A stretch of 64,000 nt of DNA from Macrococcus equipercicus (GTDB lineage Bacteria > Bacillota > Bacilli > Staphylococcales > Staphylococcaceae). The notes below the pieces were generated by a model. That model made no database searches. It saw only the letters and a list, made by a program, of their open reading frames with translations, and had not been told where the DNA came from. A program made the translations under genes and the position numbers. The stretch covers positions 26,609 to 90,608 of the forward strand of contig NZ_SCWC02000006.1 in NCBI RefSeq assembly GCF_004359525.2, in the 5' to 3' direction. Shown here piece by piece: positions 28,314 through 39,070 of the stretch (its first letter is position 1; every line of letters starts with the position of its first letter).

Positions 28314-29453
28314 TTATTCATAATGCTGGATGACACGTTCAAGCGTCCGCCTGTTCTTCTCTGTAATCTCCACCCGGCGTGGAATGACTGTATAGTTTTC
28401 GCTGTCTGCATCCCACTTTGCCGGCAGAGTGACTTCAGTTTTCTTCTGCCATTTCTCGAGCCAGCTCTTTGGAAGATTACCTGAAGGCGCCGGGATGCCT
28501 TTCATGGCGAGCCAGATCTGACTCCAGGCGAGCGGGGCGACTTGAAAGATGTTGTAACCCCCGCCGCCGACTGCAATCCATTTACCGCCGCAGTAGTCAT
28601 CAGCAAGCTGCTTGACGATTCTCGGGATCGCTTCGAACACGTGATGCGTGCAATGAAGATGAGTCAGGGGGTCAAGATAATGGGCGTCAGCACCATTCTG
28701 ACTGATAATCACGTCAGGTTTAAAAAAACGGCAGGCGACTTCCACGCTTTCTTTAAAGCATTCAAGGAACGAGTCATCTTCAGTATAAGCATCTATCGGC
28801 AGGTTCATGCTGTATAAGTAGCCGTCTCCTTCGCCTTTCTCGTTAATACCGCCTGTACCGGGGAACAAGTATCTACCAGTCTCATGGATGGAATAAGTGA
28901 AGGCATCGTCGTCATTATAGAACGCCCACTGCACGCCGTCACCATGATGAGCATCCGTGTCGATATAAAGGACGCGGGCACCGTATTTCTGCTTCATGTA
29001 TTCAATGGCCACAGCACTGTCGTTATAGATGCAGAAGCCTGACGCTCTGCCGCGGAAGCCGTGATGCAGACCGCCGCCTAGGTTGCAGGCAGTCGTGTCA
29101 GCCCCGGTCATGACAATATCACAGGCGGTCAGTGTGCCGCCGACGAGCCATGCACTGCTGTCATGCATACCGCTGAAGTTGGGCGTGTCGTTTGTATTAA
29201 GGCCGTAGCTGTCGCATTTCGCCTGGCTGAGCGTACCAAGCCCTGCCTGCTTGACGGCCTCCACGTAGTCGGCAGTATGAACCAGCTTCAGTTCATCGTC
29301 TGTTGCCTTTCTTGCCGGGACCATTTCGCTGTCATCAAGAAATTCAAGTGCCTGCAGCAGCTCAGTCGTCAGCACAAGCCGCATCTGATTAAACGGATGA
29401 CTGTCTGAAAAGCGGTAGTTCAATAATTCCTCTGAATAAATGTATTTGCTCAT
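28314..29453 (-). CDS. acuC: Acetoin utilization protein AcuC, histone-deacetylase-like
   Basis: A 379-residue zinc-dependent deacetylase of the arginase/HDAC fold. The catalytic segments are visible: GGGLHHGFRGRASGFCIYND (about residue 124), VLYIDTDAHHGDGVQWAFY (about 160) and the metal/substrate loops QNGADAHYLDPL and AVGGGGYN. In Bacillus, AcuC removes the acetyl group that AcuA places on acetyl-CoA synthetase, so it reactivates AcsA. It is the third gene of the acuABC operon and overlaps acuB by ATGA. Its end faces ccpA across a shared terminator. Confidence 0.95.
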   Translation of the reverse strand: MSKYIYSEELLNYRFSDSHPFNQMRLVLTTELLQALEFLDDSEMVPARKATDDELKLVHTADYVEAVKQAGLGTLSQAKCDSYGLNTNDTPNFSGMHDSSAWLVGGTLTACDIVMTGADTTACNLGGGLHHGFRGRASGFCIYNDSAVAIEYMKQKYGARVLYIDTDAHHGDGVQWAFYNDDDAFTYSIHETGRYLFPGTGGINEKGEGDGYLYSMNLPIDAYTEDDSFLECFKESVEVACRFFKPDVIISQNGADAHYLDPLTHLHCTHHVFEAIPRIVKQLADDYCGGKWIAVGGGGYNIFQVAPLAWSQIWLAMKGIPAPSGNLPKSWLEKWQKKTEVTLPAKWDADSENYTVIPRRVEITEKNRRTLERVIQHYE

Positions 29454-30091
29454 AGGCCGCTGTTCTGCGGTGTTCTGACCGTGAACCCCGAGTTTTCCAG
29501 GTCGTTAATAATTTTTGTCGGATTTATCGACTGCATTCTGATCAGTACAAGCTTATAGCCTGGATTGGCCCGGTCCCGGTATACAAGAATACTTTCGATG
29601 CTGACTTTGTTTGTATTGAACACGCGTGTGACTTCGTGCATGATGCCTGCCTGATCCGGCACGGCGACTTCAATGGCAGAGCCGGGTATAGTGACACCGG
29701 TCAGTTCAAGGAATGTATTCAGCATGTCCTTCTGTGTGACGATGCCGATGCACTGCTTGTTTCTGATGACCGGGATGCTGCCGAGCTTCAGCTCATAGAA
29801 ATCGACGGCAATGTCTTCCACGAAGTCAAGCGGGTGACATGTCGTGACATTTTTGTGCATGATGCGCGTGACGGGCATGGCGAGATGGGCGGCCGGATCT
29901 TCAGTGCCGAGAATCGACGGAAGTGCCAGGTTGATGTCGCGGTCTGTGACGATACCGAGCAGCTTCATATCATTATCGACGACAGGAAGATGTCTGATGT
30001 CTTGTGACGCCATCAGTTCCAGCGCCTGTTCAATAGTTCGCTCTTCATTGATTGTAAGGCATGGGCTTGTCATAATACGTTCTACCAGCAT
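29450..30091 (-). CDS. acuB: AcuB-type protein: paired CBS domains plus ACT domain
   Basis: A 213-residue protein. Two CBS domains occupy residues about 1-135 (MLVERIMTSPCLTINEERTI; DRDINLALP; LGSIPVIRNKQCIGIVTQKDML), and an ACT domain fills the C-terminus from about residue 140. The architecture suggests allosteric sensing of adenine nucleotides and an amino-acid-like ligand. The open frame extends upstream to 30241, overlapping acuA, but AGGAGG lies 6 nt before the ATG at 30091. Middle gene of acuABC, with a 4-base overlap with acuC and 10 nt from acuA. Confidence 0.92.
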   Translation of the reverse strand: MLVERIMTSPCLTINEERTIEQALELMASQDIRHLPVVDNDMKLLGIVTDRDINLALPSILGTEDPAAHLAMPVTRIMHKNVTTCHPLDFVEDIAVDFYELKLGSIPVIRNKQCIGIVTQKDMLNTFLELTGVTIPGSAIEVAVPDQAGIMHEVTRVFNTNKVSIESILVYRDRANPGYKLVLIRMQSINPTKIINDLENSGFTVRTPQNSGL

Positions 30092-30101
30092 GTTGTTCCT
30101 C

Positions 30102-30734
30102 CTACATAAAGAATCGGTTCGTGAATCTGATCTTATCAAACTGGTCAATCTGTTCGTTCGTGATCCTGCTGCCGATACGCGCCATGAGGCAGTTGGCCGG
30201 ATGGCTCGTGATTTCCGGGTCGTTTGTGGAGAAGACTTCAAGGCCGCCTGCTGCCATCATCTTCTGCATGATTTTCTTATAATCAAAGACATTGAGCTTC
30301 GTATTCTTTAAATCCCAGTGCCAGTAATACTCAGTCGTGATAATAATATAGTCCTCAACCTGGTCATCCCGCATGGACAGCTTCAGCATCTCCTTGCCGA
30401 GGCCGAGACTGCGGTAATGGAGTGACACTTCGATAGCACCGAGCTCCAGCAGAAAGGGCAGATTACCTTCACTCCAGCGTTCCAGTGGATCCGGATATAG
30501 ATAGGTGGTATAGCCGATGATGTTATCCTTATCCCGGCAGATAATGATTCTTCCTTCAGGCAGGTCAGCGATTTCCCTGATGGCTTCAAACTGTTCCGGT
30601 GGTCTTCTGAAAGCGACAAGACCATCGTCAAACGTATAGCGGCTGAGTGTGTCGCCGGAGACGGGACCTTCTACAATGATATGCCTGTCGTGCCGATAGT
30701 GGTCATGCCGGTAATAAGTTTTAAGATGTTCCAT
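30102..30734 (-). CDS. acuA: Acetyl-CoA synthetase acetyltransferase AcuA (GNAT)
   Basis: A 210-residue GNAT-fold acetyltransferase. The acetyl-CoA-binding part is at about residues 97-125 (LLELGAIEVSLHYRSLGLGKEMLKLSM), with SLGLGKEM as the pyrophosphate loop. AcuA acetylates the active-site lysine of AcsA and turns it off; its target gene acsA is divergent from it 100 bases away. AAAAGGAG precedes the ATG. The distance and cre site in the shared region suggest joint control by CcpA. Confidence 0.93.
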   Translation of the reverse strand: MEHLKTYYRHDHYRHDRHIIVEGPVSGDTLSRYTFDDGLVAFRRPPEQFEAIREIADLPEGRIIICRDKDNIIGYTTYLYPDPLERWSEGNLPFLLELGAIEVSLHYRSLGLGKEMLKLSMRDDQVEDYIIITTEYYWHWDLKNTKLNVFDYKKIMQKMMAAGGLEVFSTNDPEITSHPANCLMARIGSRITNEQIDQFDKIRFTNRFFM

Positions 30735-30763
30735 GCATGGCTCCTTTTAAAATTCTAATTTTT

Positions 30764-30793
30764 TTGAAAAGTTTGTTTAATCTATTATATAAT
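30764..30793 (+). promoter_or_regulatory. SigA promoter of acsA
   Basis: TTGAAA at 30764-30769, 18-nt spacer, TATAAT at 30788-30793. Expected start of transcription near 30800. Confidence 0.75.
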
Positions 30794-30805
30794 AATATTG
30801 TAGCA

Positions 30806-30821
30806 TTGAAAACGTATACAA
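30806..30821 (+). promoter_or_regulatory. cre site (CcpA operator) at acsA
   Basis: TTGAAAACGTATACAA fits the consensus WTGNNARCGNWWWCAW at every position. It lies about 6-21 bases downstream of the predicted start of acsA transcription, a position where bound CcpA represses. Repression of acsA by CcpA is known in Bacillus. Confidence 0.85.
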
Positions 30822-30834
30822 AGGGGATGTCATA

Positions 30835-32547
30835 ATGAAGACAGAGATATATGAAGTAGAACCAGGGGATTATAATTTACAGGATTATGATGAGCACTAT
30901 AAAAACTTTGACTGGAAAGAAGTTGAAAAGGCATTCTCCTGGCACGAAACAGGGAAAGTCAATATGGGTTATGAATGTATTGACCGTCATGTAGACAGCG
31001 GCAGAGGTGATAAAGTCGCCCTTTACTATAAAGATGCTGAACGTAATGAATCATATACATTTGAAGAGATGAAGAGAAACTCCAACAAAGCAGCGAACGT
31101 CCTGAAAAATACGACGGATGTCGCTAAAGGAGACAGACTGTTCATCTTTATGCCGCGGTCACCTGAACTTTACTTTGTACTGCTTGGCGCCTTGAAGATC
31201 GGAGCCATTGTCGGGCCGTTATTTGAAGCATTCATGGAGAAAGCAGTCAAAGATAGACTGGAAAACAGTGAAGCGTCTGTCATTGTCACGACAAACAGTT
31301 TAGTCGGACGTATTCCGGTCGATGAGCTGCCGAATTTAAAGCATATTGTCATTGTCGATGATGAGGTGGCTGATCAGCATATTGACTTCAACAAAGCGTT
31401 TAAAGAGGCAGCGGACACTTTTGACATCGAGTGGCTCGATAAAGAAGACGGCTTGATTCTGCACTATACATCAGGTTCGACAGGGCAGCCCAAAGGCGTG
31501 CTGCACGTGCAGTATGCTATGGTGCAGCATTACATATCCGGGCAGTACGTTCTCGACTTGACAGAAGATGATATTTACTGGTGTACAGCTGACCCGGGCT
31601 GGGTGACAGGTACGAGCTACGGAATATTTGCACCTTGGCTGAACGGTGCGACGAATGTTATTGCGGGCGGCAGATTCTCGCCTGAAGGCTGGTACAGCAC
31701 CATCGAAGAATTCAAAGTGACCGTCTGGTACTCGGCGCCGACTGCCTTCCGCATGCTGATGGGTGCCGGGGATGAACTGAGCAAGAACTATGATCTGTCC
31801 AGCCTGCGTCACGTCCTGTCAGTCGGTGAACCATTGAATCCGGAAGTCATCAAATGGGGCTACAAAGTATTCGGCAAAAGAATTCATGACACATGGTGGA
31901 TGACTGAGACAGGTGCCCATATGATCGTCAATTATCCAAGTATGGACATTAAATCCGGCTCCATGGGTAAACCGATTCCCGGTGTCGAAGCGGCCATCGT
32001 TGATAACGACGGCAACGTGCTGCCGCCGAACCGTATGGGTAACCTGGCGCTTAAAGAAGGATGGCCGTCTATGATGAGAGACGTCTGGAACAACCGTCCG
32101 AAATATGAATCGTACTTCCTGCCGGGCGGCTGGTATATTTCCGGTGACTCTGCCTACATGGATGAAGACGGCTACTTCTGGTTCCAGGGCCGTGTAGATG
32201 ACGTCATCATGACAGCAGGCGAACGTGTCGGGCCGTTTGAAGTTGAATCCAAGCTTGTAGAGCATCCAGCTGTCGCTGAAGCAGGGGTCATCGGCAAGCC
32301 GGACCCGGTGCGCGGAGAAATCATCAAAGCATTTATTGCGCTCCGTGAAGGCTTTGCTGCGACGGATGAACTGAAAGAGGAGATTCGTGTCTTCGTCAAA
32401 AATGGTCTGGCAGCACATGCAGCACCGCGAGAAATTGAATTCAAGGATAAGCTGCCGAAGACACGATCAGGTAAAATCATGAGACGTGTGCTGAAGGCAT
32501 GGGAGCTTGACCTGCCGACAGGTGATTTAAGCACGCTGGAAGATTGA
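30835..32547 (+). CDS. acsA: Acetyl-CoA synthetase (AMP-forming)
   Basis: A 570-residue ANL-superfamily enzyme that activates acetate to acetyl-CoA. The phosphate-binding loop is LHYTSGSTGQPKGVLHV (about residues 212-228), then DDIYWCTADPGWVTGTSYG, WWMTETGAHM (about 352) and the hinge/active-site segment SGDSAYMDEDGYFWFQGRVDDVIMTAGERVGPFEVES. The C-terminal lysine in KTRSGKIMRR (about residue 549) is the residue acetylated by AcuA in the family. Divergent from acuABC, whose products control it. AAGGGG precedes the ATG; a perfect cre lies in the leader. Confidence 0.97.
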   Translation: MKTEIYEVEPGDYNLQDYDEHYKNFDWKEVEKAFSWHETGKVNMGYECIDRHVDSGRGDKVALYYKDAERNESYTFEEMKRNSNKAANVLKNTTDVAKGDRLFIFMPRSPELYFVLLGALKIGAIVGPLFEAFMEKAVKDRLENSEASVIVTTNSLVGRIPVDELPNLKHIVIVDDEVADQHIDFNKAFKEAADTFDIEWLDKEDGLILHYTSGSTGQPKGVLHVQYAMVQHYISGQYVLDLTEDDIYWCTADPGWVTGTSYGIFAPWLNGATNVIAGGRFSPEGWYSTIEEFKVTVWYSAPTAFRMLMGAGDELSKNYDLSSLRHVLSVGEPLNPEVIKWGYKVFGKRIHDTWWMTETGAHMIVNYPSMDIKSGSMGKPIPGVEAAIVDNDGNVLPPNRMGNLALKEGWPSMMRDVWNNRPKYESYFLPGGWYISGDSAYMDEDGYFWFQGRVDDVIMTAGERVGPFEVESKLVEHPAVAEAGVIGKPDPVRGEIIKAFIALREGFAATDELKEEIRVFVKNGLAAHAAPREIEFKDKLPKTRSGKIMRRVLKAWELDLPTGDLSTLED

Positions 32548-32548
32548 C

Positions 32549-32584
32549 AGCATAGAGCCTCTTGCTAGTCAGGGGGTTCTTGTG
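32549..32584 (+). terminator. Possible weak terminator behind acsA
   Basis: AGAGCCTCT and AGGGGGTTCT can pair over about 9 bp with several G-U pairs; the T tract (TTCTTGTGT) is poor. Confidence 0.35.
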
Positions 32585-32683
32585 TATAAGAAGTGAGCAC
32601 TGTTATTGTTTTTATGTACAGGTAGACAGTTCCTTCTTATTCAACTAAGATGAACTGGAAGACTTATACAAAGGGGAATGAAA

Positions 32684-34351
32684 ATGACTGACTATTTATC
32701 TGATCTTGAAATTGCAAAGCGCTCGAAAATTCGTCCGATCAGCTCTATTGCTGAAGAAGCAGGAATTCCAGTCGGAGCGGTCGAACCTTACGGCTTCTAC
32801 AAAGCGAAGATTGATACGACAAAAATTAAATCACAGCCGACAGGCAAAGTCGTGCTGGTCACTGCGATGAGCCCGACGCCTGCAGGTGAAGGTAAGTCCA
32901 CGGTGACAGTAGGCTTAAGTGATGCCTTCAGACAGCTCGGTGATAATGTGATGGTCGCGCTGCGTGAGCCGTCTTTAGGACCTGTCTTCGGTATGAAGGG
33001 CGGGGCAACTGGGGGTGGTTACGCGCAGGTACTGCCGATGGAGGAAATCAACCTCCATTTCAATGGTGACCTGCATGCGATTACGACTGCTAACAATGCT
33101 TTAGCGGCATTCATCGACAATCATATTTATCAGGGTAATGCGCTGAACATTGATCCGCGCCGTATTTCGTGGAAACGCGTTCTTGATATGAACGACCGGG
33201 CGCTGCGGGAAGTAGTGATCGGTCTCGGCGGCCCGTTCAAAGGGGTGCCGCGTGAAGATGGCTTTGACATTACAGTGGCCAGCGAAATTATGGCGGTCTT
33301 CTGTCTGTCACGTGATATTCATGACTTAAAAGAAAACATCGCCAAAATGACAATCGGCTATACTTATGACAAGCAGCCGGTCACTGTCAAAGATTTAGGA
33401 GTGGAAGGCGCCCTGGCACTTATTTTGAAGGATGCCATCAAACCGAACTTAGTACAGACGATCGAAGGGACACCGGCACTCATTCACGGCGGCCCGTTTG
33501 CCAACATTGCCCACGGCTGCAATTCTATTATTGCGACGAACACAGCCCGGCGTCTGGCAGATGTAGTCGTCACTGAGAGCGGCTTCGGTTCTGACCTCGG
33601 TGCCGAGAAGTTTATGGACATTAAAGCGCGGCGAGCCGGTCTTGAGCCTGCAGCTATCGTTGTCGTAGCGACTATCCGCGCGCTGAAGATGCACGGCGGT
33701 GTCCTGAAGGAGCAGCTGAAAGCAGAAGATGTTGAAGCGGTGAAACGCGGTATCGTCAATCTTGAGAAGCATCTGCAGAACTTACAGCAGTTCGGTGTGG
33801 AGCCCGTCGTTGCCCTGAATGCCTTTGTGACAGATACGGCAGAAGAAGTGCAGGCAGTCAAAGACTGGTGTGCTGACCGCAGCATTAAGATTGCGCTGAC
33901 TGAAGTATGGGAAAAAGGCGGCGCGGGCGGCGTCGAGCTTGCACGGCTCGTCAAAGAAGTGATGGCTGACAAGCAGGATTTCCGGCCGCTCTATGAACTG
34001 GAACTGCCGGTGGAAGAGAAAATCCGCACAGTCGTCCAGAAGATTTACGGCGGAGATAACGTAGTGTTCTCTGACAGCGCGAAGAAGCAGCTGAAGACGA
34101 TTATAGATAACGGCTGGGATCATTATCCCGTCTGTATGGCGAAAACCCAGTATTCATTCACGGATGACCCAAAAAAACTCGGCCGTCCGACCGGCTTTGA
34201 AATCACGATCCGCGAGCTGATCCCGAAAACAGGTGCAGGCTTTATTGTTGCATTGACCGGTGATATTATGACGATGCCGGGACTGCCGAAGCAGCCGGCT
34301 GCGCTCAATATGGATATCGATGCTGACGGCCATGCAGTAGGGCTGTTCTAA
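32684..34351 (+). CDS. fhs: Formate--tetrahydrofolate ligase
   Basis: A 555-residue enzyme making 10-formyl-tetrahydrofolate from formate, ATP and THF, feeding one-carbon metabolism and purine synthesis. The P-loop-like segment [14 protein letters not shown] (about residues 65-78) and the family signatures [14 protein letters not shown] and FATQRPSVNV-unrelated [14 protein letters not shown] (about residue 270) are present, as is the C-terminal [20 protein letters not shown]. Two ATG codons (32678, 32684) are in frame; AAGGGG at 32671-32676 is correctly spaced only for the second. It follows acsA after about 135 bases and ends at a terminator shared with the PBP gene. Confidence 0.96.
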   Translation: MTDYLSDLEIAKRSKIRPISSIAEEAGIPVGAVEPYGFYKAKIDTTKIKSQPTGKVVLVTAMSPTPAGEGKSTVTVGLSDAFRQLGDNVMVALREPSLGPVFGMKGGATGGGYAQVLPMEEINLHFNGDLHAITTANNALAAFIDNHIYQGNALNIDPRRISWKRVLDMNDRALREVVIGLGGPFKGVPREDGFDITVASEIMAVFCLSRDIHDLKENIAKMTIGYTYDKQPVTVKDLGVEGALALILKDAIKPNLVQTIEGTPALIHGGPFANIAHGCNSIIATNTARRLADVVVTESGFGSDLGAEKFMDIKARRAGLEPAAIVVVATIRALKMHGGVLKEQLKAEDVEAVKRGIVNLEKHLQNLQQFGVEPVVALNAFVTDTAEEVQAVKDWCADRSIKIALTEVWEKGGAGGVELARLVKEVMADKQDFRPLYELELPVEEKIRTVVQKIYGGDNVVFSDSAKKQLKTIIDNGWDHYPVCMAKTQYSFTDDPKKLGRPTGFEITIRELIPKTGAGFIVALTGDIMTMPGLPKQPAALNMDIDADGHAVGLF

Positions 34352-34359
34352 ATCCAGCC

Positions 34360-34397
34360 AAAAAAACGGAAATCCTTTTAAAGGATTTCCGTTTTTT
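34360..34397. terminator. Bidirectional terminator between fhs and the PBP gene
   Basis: AAAACGGAAATCCTTT and AAAGGATTTCCGTTTT form a stem of about 16 bp, with A and T runs either side. The stem core ACGGAAATCC recurs at 39950. Confidence 0.92.
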
Positions 34398-36816
34398 ATC
34401 GGCTGACATTAGTGATGGTCGCCGGTGTCTCTTGCTTAGTATTGCTGCCTGCTGAGGTGCTGACACCTCTCAGTTCAAAGAATGTATTCGCGACAGCCCT
34501 CTTGGCAGAGACTTTGTCACCCGTCTTAGAGTCGAGGTAAATACCGAGCCTTGACAGTACAGCATGTGATTTCAATGTTTTCTTTGATAGATCTGTGTTA
34601 GTCCATACTAAAGTTGGTTTAACTGGTTCGCTGCCGTCACATGACCCTTGCAGACTGTTCGTCAGCTGACATATTTTTTTAGTCTGCACAGAGGACGGCT
34701 GTTTGAAGTGCTGACCGACACCCATCTGTGTCGGACTAACAGCTGTCACCGCATTGACGATATCGCGCCACAATGTCAGCTGATAATGGTTCTCCTCGTC
34801 AAATGATGTCGGTTTGTCGTAGCCCATCCAGATACCCATAGTGACGCTTGGGTTGTAACCGATGAACAGACTATCTGTGGCATTTTGTGCAGTACCTGTT
34901 TTACCTGCCCAGTCCTGCTTATAGGCGAATGTGCCTTTCAGCTGATAAGCACTACCGGTATCGAGCACGCCTTTTAATATGTCCGTCATAATATAAGAGG
35001 TGGCATCACTGAACACGCGTTCCGGCCGTGCTTTATGCTGGTAGATGACCTTGCCATCTTTTGAACGGATGCTGTCGATCAAATAGCTTTCCTGATAATT
35101 ACCATTGTTGGCCAATGTGGAGAAGCCGTTGACATCATCTTCAAGTGTGATATCCGTTGCACCGAGCGGTAATGATAAGTTAGGCTTTTCGCTGTCCGGA
35201 ATATCGATATGCATCTTCTCAAGGAAGTTCCACGGTTGTCTGTTTTGTATGCCGGAATATAAGCGCAGTGTACTTAAGTTGAATGAGTTTTCCAGAGCAA
35301 TTCTTGCGGTTACTTCGCCGAACTCCTTTTTAGCATAGTTTTCCGGTGAATAGCCGTTAATATCAAACTTTTTATCGAGCAGCACGGTCTCCGGTGTGAT
35401 GACACCGTATTCGACTGCCGGCGCATAGTCGAGCAGCGGCTTCATAGTCGAGCCTGGCGAACGTTTCGTCTGAGTGGCATGGTTGTTCTGAGATTTCTCA
35501 TGGTTACGCCCGCCGACGAACGCCAGAATTTTACCTGTCTTATTCTCTTTCAGCATAACGCCGACTTCATGCTGCAGCGTCTCGGTTTTGCCGTTCACGT
35601 CGACTTGACGGTCGACTGAATAATAGTTCGGATTATTTTTAATGTCATTCATGACATCGTAAATCTTTTTATTGATTGTCGTATCGACCGTGTAGCCTTC
35701 ATTTCTTAGTGACTGATCAGCTTTCACTCTGTATTTATCAGCAAGTACTGGCGTGTCATCGATCTCCTGCTTTGAAATACCATCCTGCTCAGCAAGCACG
35801 TATTTCATAATATCGACAGCGCGGCGTTCTACTTCTTCGACAAGAAACGGATATTGGTCAGCAGGATTTTCCACCCGGTCTTTGAATGATTGTTTCAGAT
35901 TGAAATTTTTAGCCTCATCGTATTGCTGCTGCGTGATTTTTTTCTTCTGCAGCATTCTTGCCAGCACGTACTGCTGACGGTGCATACCGTAGCTGAGTTC
36001 ATCATCGCTCTTCAGACTGCCGTTCGTCAGAAATGGTGTATATGTATAAGGGTTCTGAGGCAGACCGGCAAGAAAAGCACTTTGTGCGATGTTCAAGTCT
36101 TTGGCATGTTTACCGAAAATACCGCGGGCTGCCGCTTCAATGCCGGCCACGTTCTGACCATTTGTATTACGGCCGAAGCTGACGACGTTCAAATAAGCAG
36201 ACATAATTTCCTGTTTGGATAATGATTTTTCGACGCGGAATGATAGCAGCATTTCCTTAGCTTTTCGTTCGAATGAAGTCTCGTTGGACAGCAGCTGGTT
36301 TTTTATGAGCTGCTGAGTCAGCGTACTGCCGCCGGAGCTGGTGCTGGACCCGAGAATCTCCTGTGCTGAAGCCCGGATAAATGCTTTCGGCACAATGCCG
36401 TTATGCTTATAGAAATATTCATCTTCTGTCGCCACGAGTGCATCGACAACATGCGGATTAATCTGTTGATAATTGACGACTTGCCGCTGGGTATCGGCAT
36501 TCAAGCTGCCGAGTGACTGTCCAGTGCCGAAATAAACAGTAGTGCTCTCAGCCATCTGGTTCAGTGCTTTCTTGAGTGCGGCATCGCTCTCAACAGGCTG
36601 ATCTTTGACGAGCGCTGCGAAGTAGCCGGTACCGAATCCTGCCAGCAGAGCAATCAGCAGAATGGACACAATGAGAAAGAAGAACAAGATATTTGAAAAA
36701 GTATGATAGATCGTATGAAAAACTACATAAGGCGTCCATTCGATGGAACTCAGCCTTTTCTTAGCGTGAGCATATGTATTCTTGCTATAAGAAGAGAAGC
36801 GATTGTTTTTTGCCAT
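34396..36816 (-). CDS. Class A (bifunctional) penicillin-binding protein, PBP1A type
   Basis: An 806-residue peptidoglycan synthase with a short cytoplasmic N-terminus, one membrane helix (about residues 39-65) and two extracellular catalytic domains. The glycosyltransferase 51 domain has ATEDEYFYKHNG (about 125), GGSTLTQQLIKNQLL (about 158) and KEMLLSFRVEKSLSKQEIMSAYLN. The transpeptidase has the SxxK box STMK (in RSPGSTMKPLL, about 442), an SFN box in NSFNLSTL, and KTGT (in AGKTGTAQN, about 630). The frame is open upstream, but GGGAGG is well placed for the ATG at 36816. It is convergent with fhs and divergent from tyrS. Confidence 0.92.
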   Translation of the reverse strand: MAKNNRFSSYSKNTYAHAKKRLSSIEWTPYVVFHTIYHTFSNILFFFLIVSILLIALLAGFGTGYFAALVKDQPVESDAALKKALNQMAESTTVYFGTGQSLGSLNADTQRQVVNYQQINPHVVDALVATEDEYFYKHNGIVPKAFIRASAQEILGSSTSSGGSTLTQQLIKNQLLSNETSFERKAKEMLLSFRVEKSLSKQEIMSAYLNVVSFGRNTNGQNVAGIEAAARGIFGKHAKDLNIAQSAFLAGLPQNPYTYTPFLTNGSLKSDDELSYGMHRQQYVLARMLQKKKITQQQYDEAKNFNLKQSFKDRVENPADQYPFLVEEVERRAVDIMKYVLAEQDGISKQEIDDTPVLADKYRVKADQSLRNEGYTVDTTINKKIYDVMNDIKNNPNYYSVDRQVDVNGKTETLQHEVGVMLKENKTGKILAFVGGRNHEKSQNNHATQTKRSPGSTMKPLLDYAPAVEYGVITPETVLLDKKFDINGYSPENYAKKEFGEVTARIALENSFNLSTLRLYSGIQNRQPWNFLEKMHIDIPDSEKPNLSLPLGATDITLEDDVNGFSTLANNGNYQESYLIDSIRSKDGKVIYQHKARPERVFSDATSYIMTDILKGVLDTGSAYQLKGTFAYKQDWAGKTGTAQNATDSLFIGYNPSVTMGIWMGYDKPTSFDEENHYQLTLWRDIVNAVTAVSPTQMGVGQHFKQPSSVQTKKICQLTNSLQGSCDGSEPVKPTLVWTNTDLSKKTLKSHAVLSRLGIYLDSKTGDKVSAKRAVANTFFELRGVSTSAGSNTKQETPATITNVSR

Positions 36817-36859
36817 TATTAACCTCCCGGAATATTTCCAGTATATCATAACAAGTAAC

Positions 36860-36888
36860 TTGACGTAGCTGAAATGAAACATTAAACT
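36860..36888 (+). promoter_or_regulatory. Putative SigA promoter of tyrS
   Basis: TTGACG at 36860-36865, 17-nt spacer, TAAACT at 36883-36888. An alternative -10, TATAAT at 36902-36907, lacks a good -35 box. Confidence 0.5.
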
Positions 36889-36904
36889 GTTATCATAATT
36901 ATAT

Positions 36905-37115
36905 AATGTTCAGACTAAAGGACAAGTAATAAATGAAGATTATCCGAAGAGAGTCAGTGGTGCTGTGAACTGATGAAATCTCATTTATGAATACACCTGG
37001 CATAAAGTCTGACGGACGATGACCGTCTCATCGAATAAGTGATGAGCAATCATAAGTATGGTGGTACCGTGCAGTCAAGCACCCTTACGTTTCGGCGTAG
37101 GGGTGCTTTTTATTT
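36905..37115 (+). promoter_or_regulatory. T-box leader of tyrS (specifier UAC, tyrosine)
   Basis: Stem I contains GAGAGTCAGTGGTGCTGTGA (about 36950-36968) and the specifier region TGAATACACC with TAC (Tyr) at 36992-36994. The T-box GGTGGTACCGTG lies at about 37060-37071. The terminator AGCACCCTTACG paired with CGTAGGGGTGCT and a T run is at 37078-37115. Uncharged tRNA-Tyr would favour the antiterminator and expression of tyrS. Confidence 0.95.
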
Positions 37116-37124
37116 TTATCATAA

Positions 37125-38396
<1,272 letters not shown>

Positions 38397-38400
38397 TGAG

Positions 38401-38426
38401 AAGACTGGTTACTGCCAGTCTTTTTT
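38401..38426 (+). terminator. Intrinsic terminator of tyrS
   Basis: AAGACTGG and CCAGTCTT pair around a 6-nt loop, then a T run. Confidence 0.88.
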
Positions 38427-38473
38427 GGGTAGTGAGTATTAATGTAGAACATTAAATATAAAGGAGTAACAAT

Positions 38474-39070
38474 ATGAGAAAACTTTTATTACCTATTATT
38501 GCGATTGCTGCAGTCCTGCTTGTGCTCGGCAGTATGCTGATCGGGCCTTATAACAGACTGGTGGATTTAAACCAGGATGTGGATAAGGCAGAATCGGATA
38601 TCGATGTTAACTTGCAGCGCCGTCTGGATCTGATTCCTAACCTTGTAGAAACAGTGAAAGGTTACGCGAAGCATGAAGAAGATGTCTTCAAATCAGTGGC
38701 AGATGCCCGCTCTAAATTAGCAGGAGCTACTCAAAATGGTACGATTAAAGAAAAATCTGAAGCCAATGCTGAGATGACTTCTGCATTAGGCCGTCTGATT
38801 GCTATCAGTGAAGCTTATCCTGAACTGAAAGCTGATACACAGTTCACAGGACTGCGTGATGAACTTGCAGGTACTGAGAACCGTATCGCTGTTTCACGTC
38901 GTGACTACAATGATAAGGCGACAGAATACAACAAAGTCGTCAAACGTTTCCCGGGAAGTATTGTCGCTGGTCTGACAGGTTTCAGAGAACGAGATCTCTT
39001 TAAATCAGACAGTGCTGCACAAAATGCACCGGACGTTAATTTTGATACAAACAGTAAGGATAGCAATTAA
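38474..39070 (+). CDS. LemA family protein
   Basis: A 198-residue membrane-anchored protein: an N-terminal hydrophobic helix (LLLPIIAIAAVLLVLGSMLIG, residues 3-23) with the LemA signature YNRLVDLNQDVDKAESDIDVNLQRRLDLIPNLVETVKGYAKHE following it (positions about 25-66), then helical segments up to FPGSIVAGLTGF. LemA proteins are widespread and of uncertain function, often next to TPM-domain proteins as here. AAGGAG precedes the ATG. Its stop codon overlaps the next start by one base (TAATG). Confidence 0.93.
   Translation: MRKLLLPIIAIAAVLLVLGSMLIGPYNRLVDLNQDVDKAESDIDVNLQRRLDLIPNLVETVKGYAKHEEDVFKSVADARSKLAGATQNGTIKEKSEANAEMTSALGRLIAISEAYPELKADTQFTGLRDELAGTENRIAVSRRDYNDKATEYNKVVKRFPGSIVAGLTGFRERDLFKSDSAAQNAPDVNFDTNSKDSN

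Noticed and set aside
30092..30241. 50-codon N-terminal extension of acuB
   Set aside because: It lies inside acuA in another frame and lacks a ribosome binding site; AGGAGG precedes the internal ATG where CBS homology begins.
31819..32418. A 199-codon open frame antisense to acsA
   Set aside because: Shadow of the acsA reading frame; acsA is unambiguous and no start signal is present for the antisense frame.
33484..33972. A 162-codon serine/alanine-rich frame antisense to fhs
   Set aside because: Typical antisense shadow of a G+C-richer housekeeping gene.
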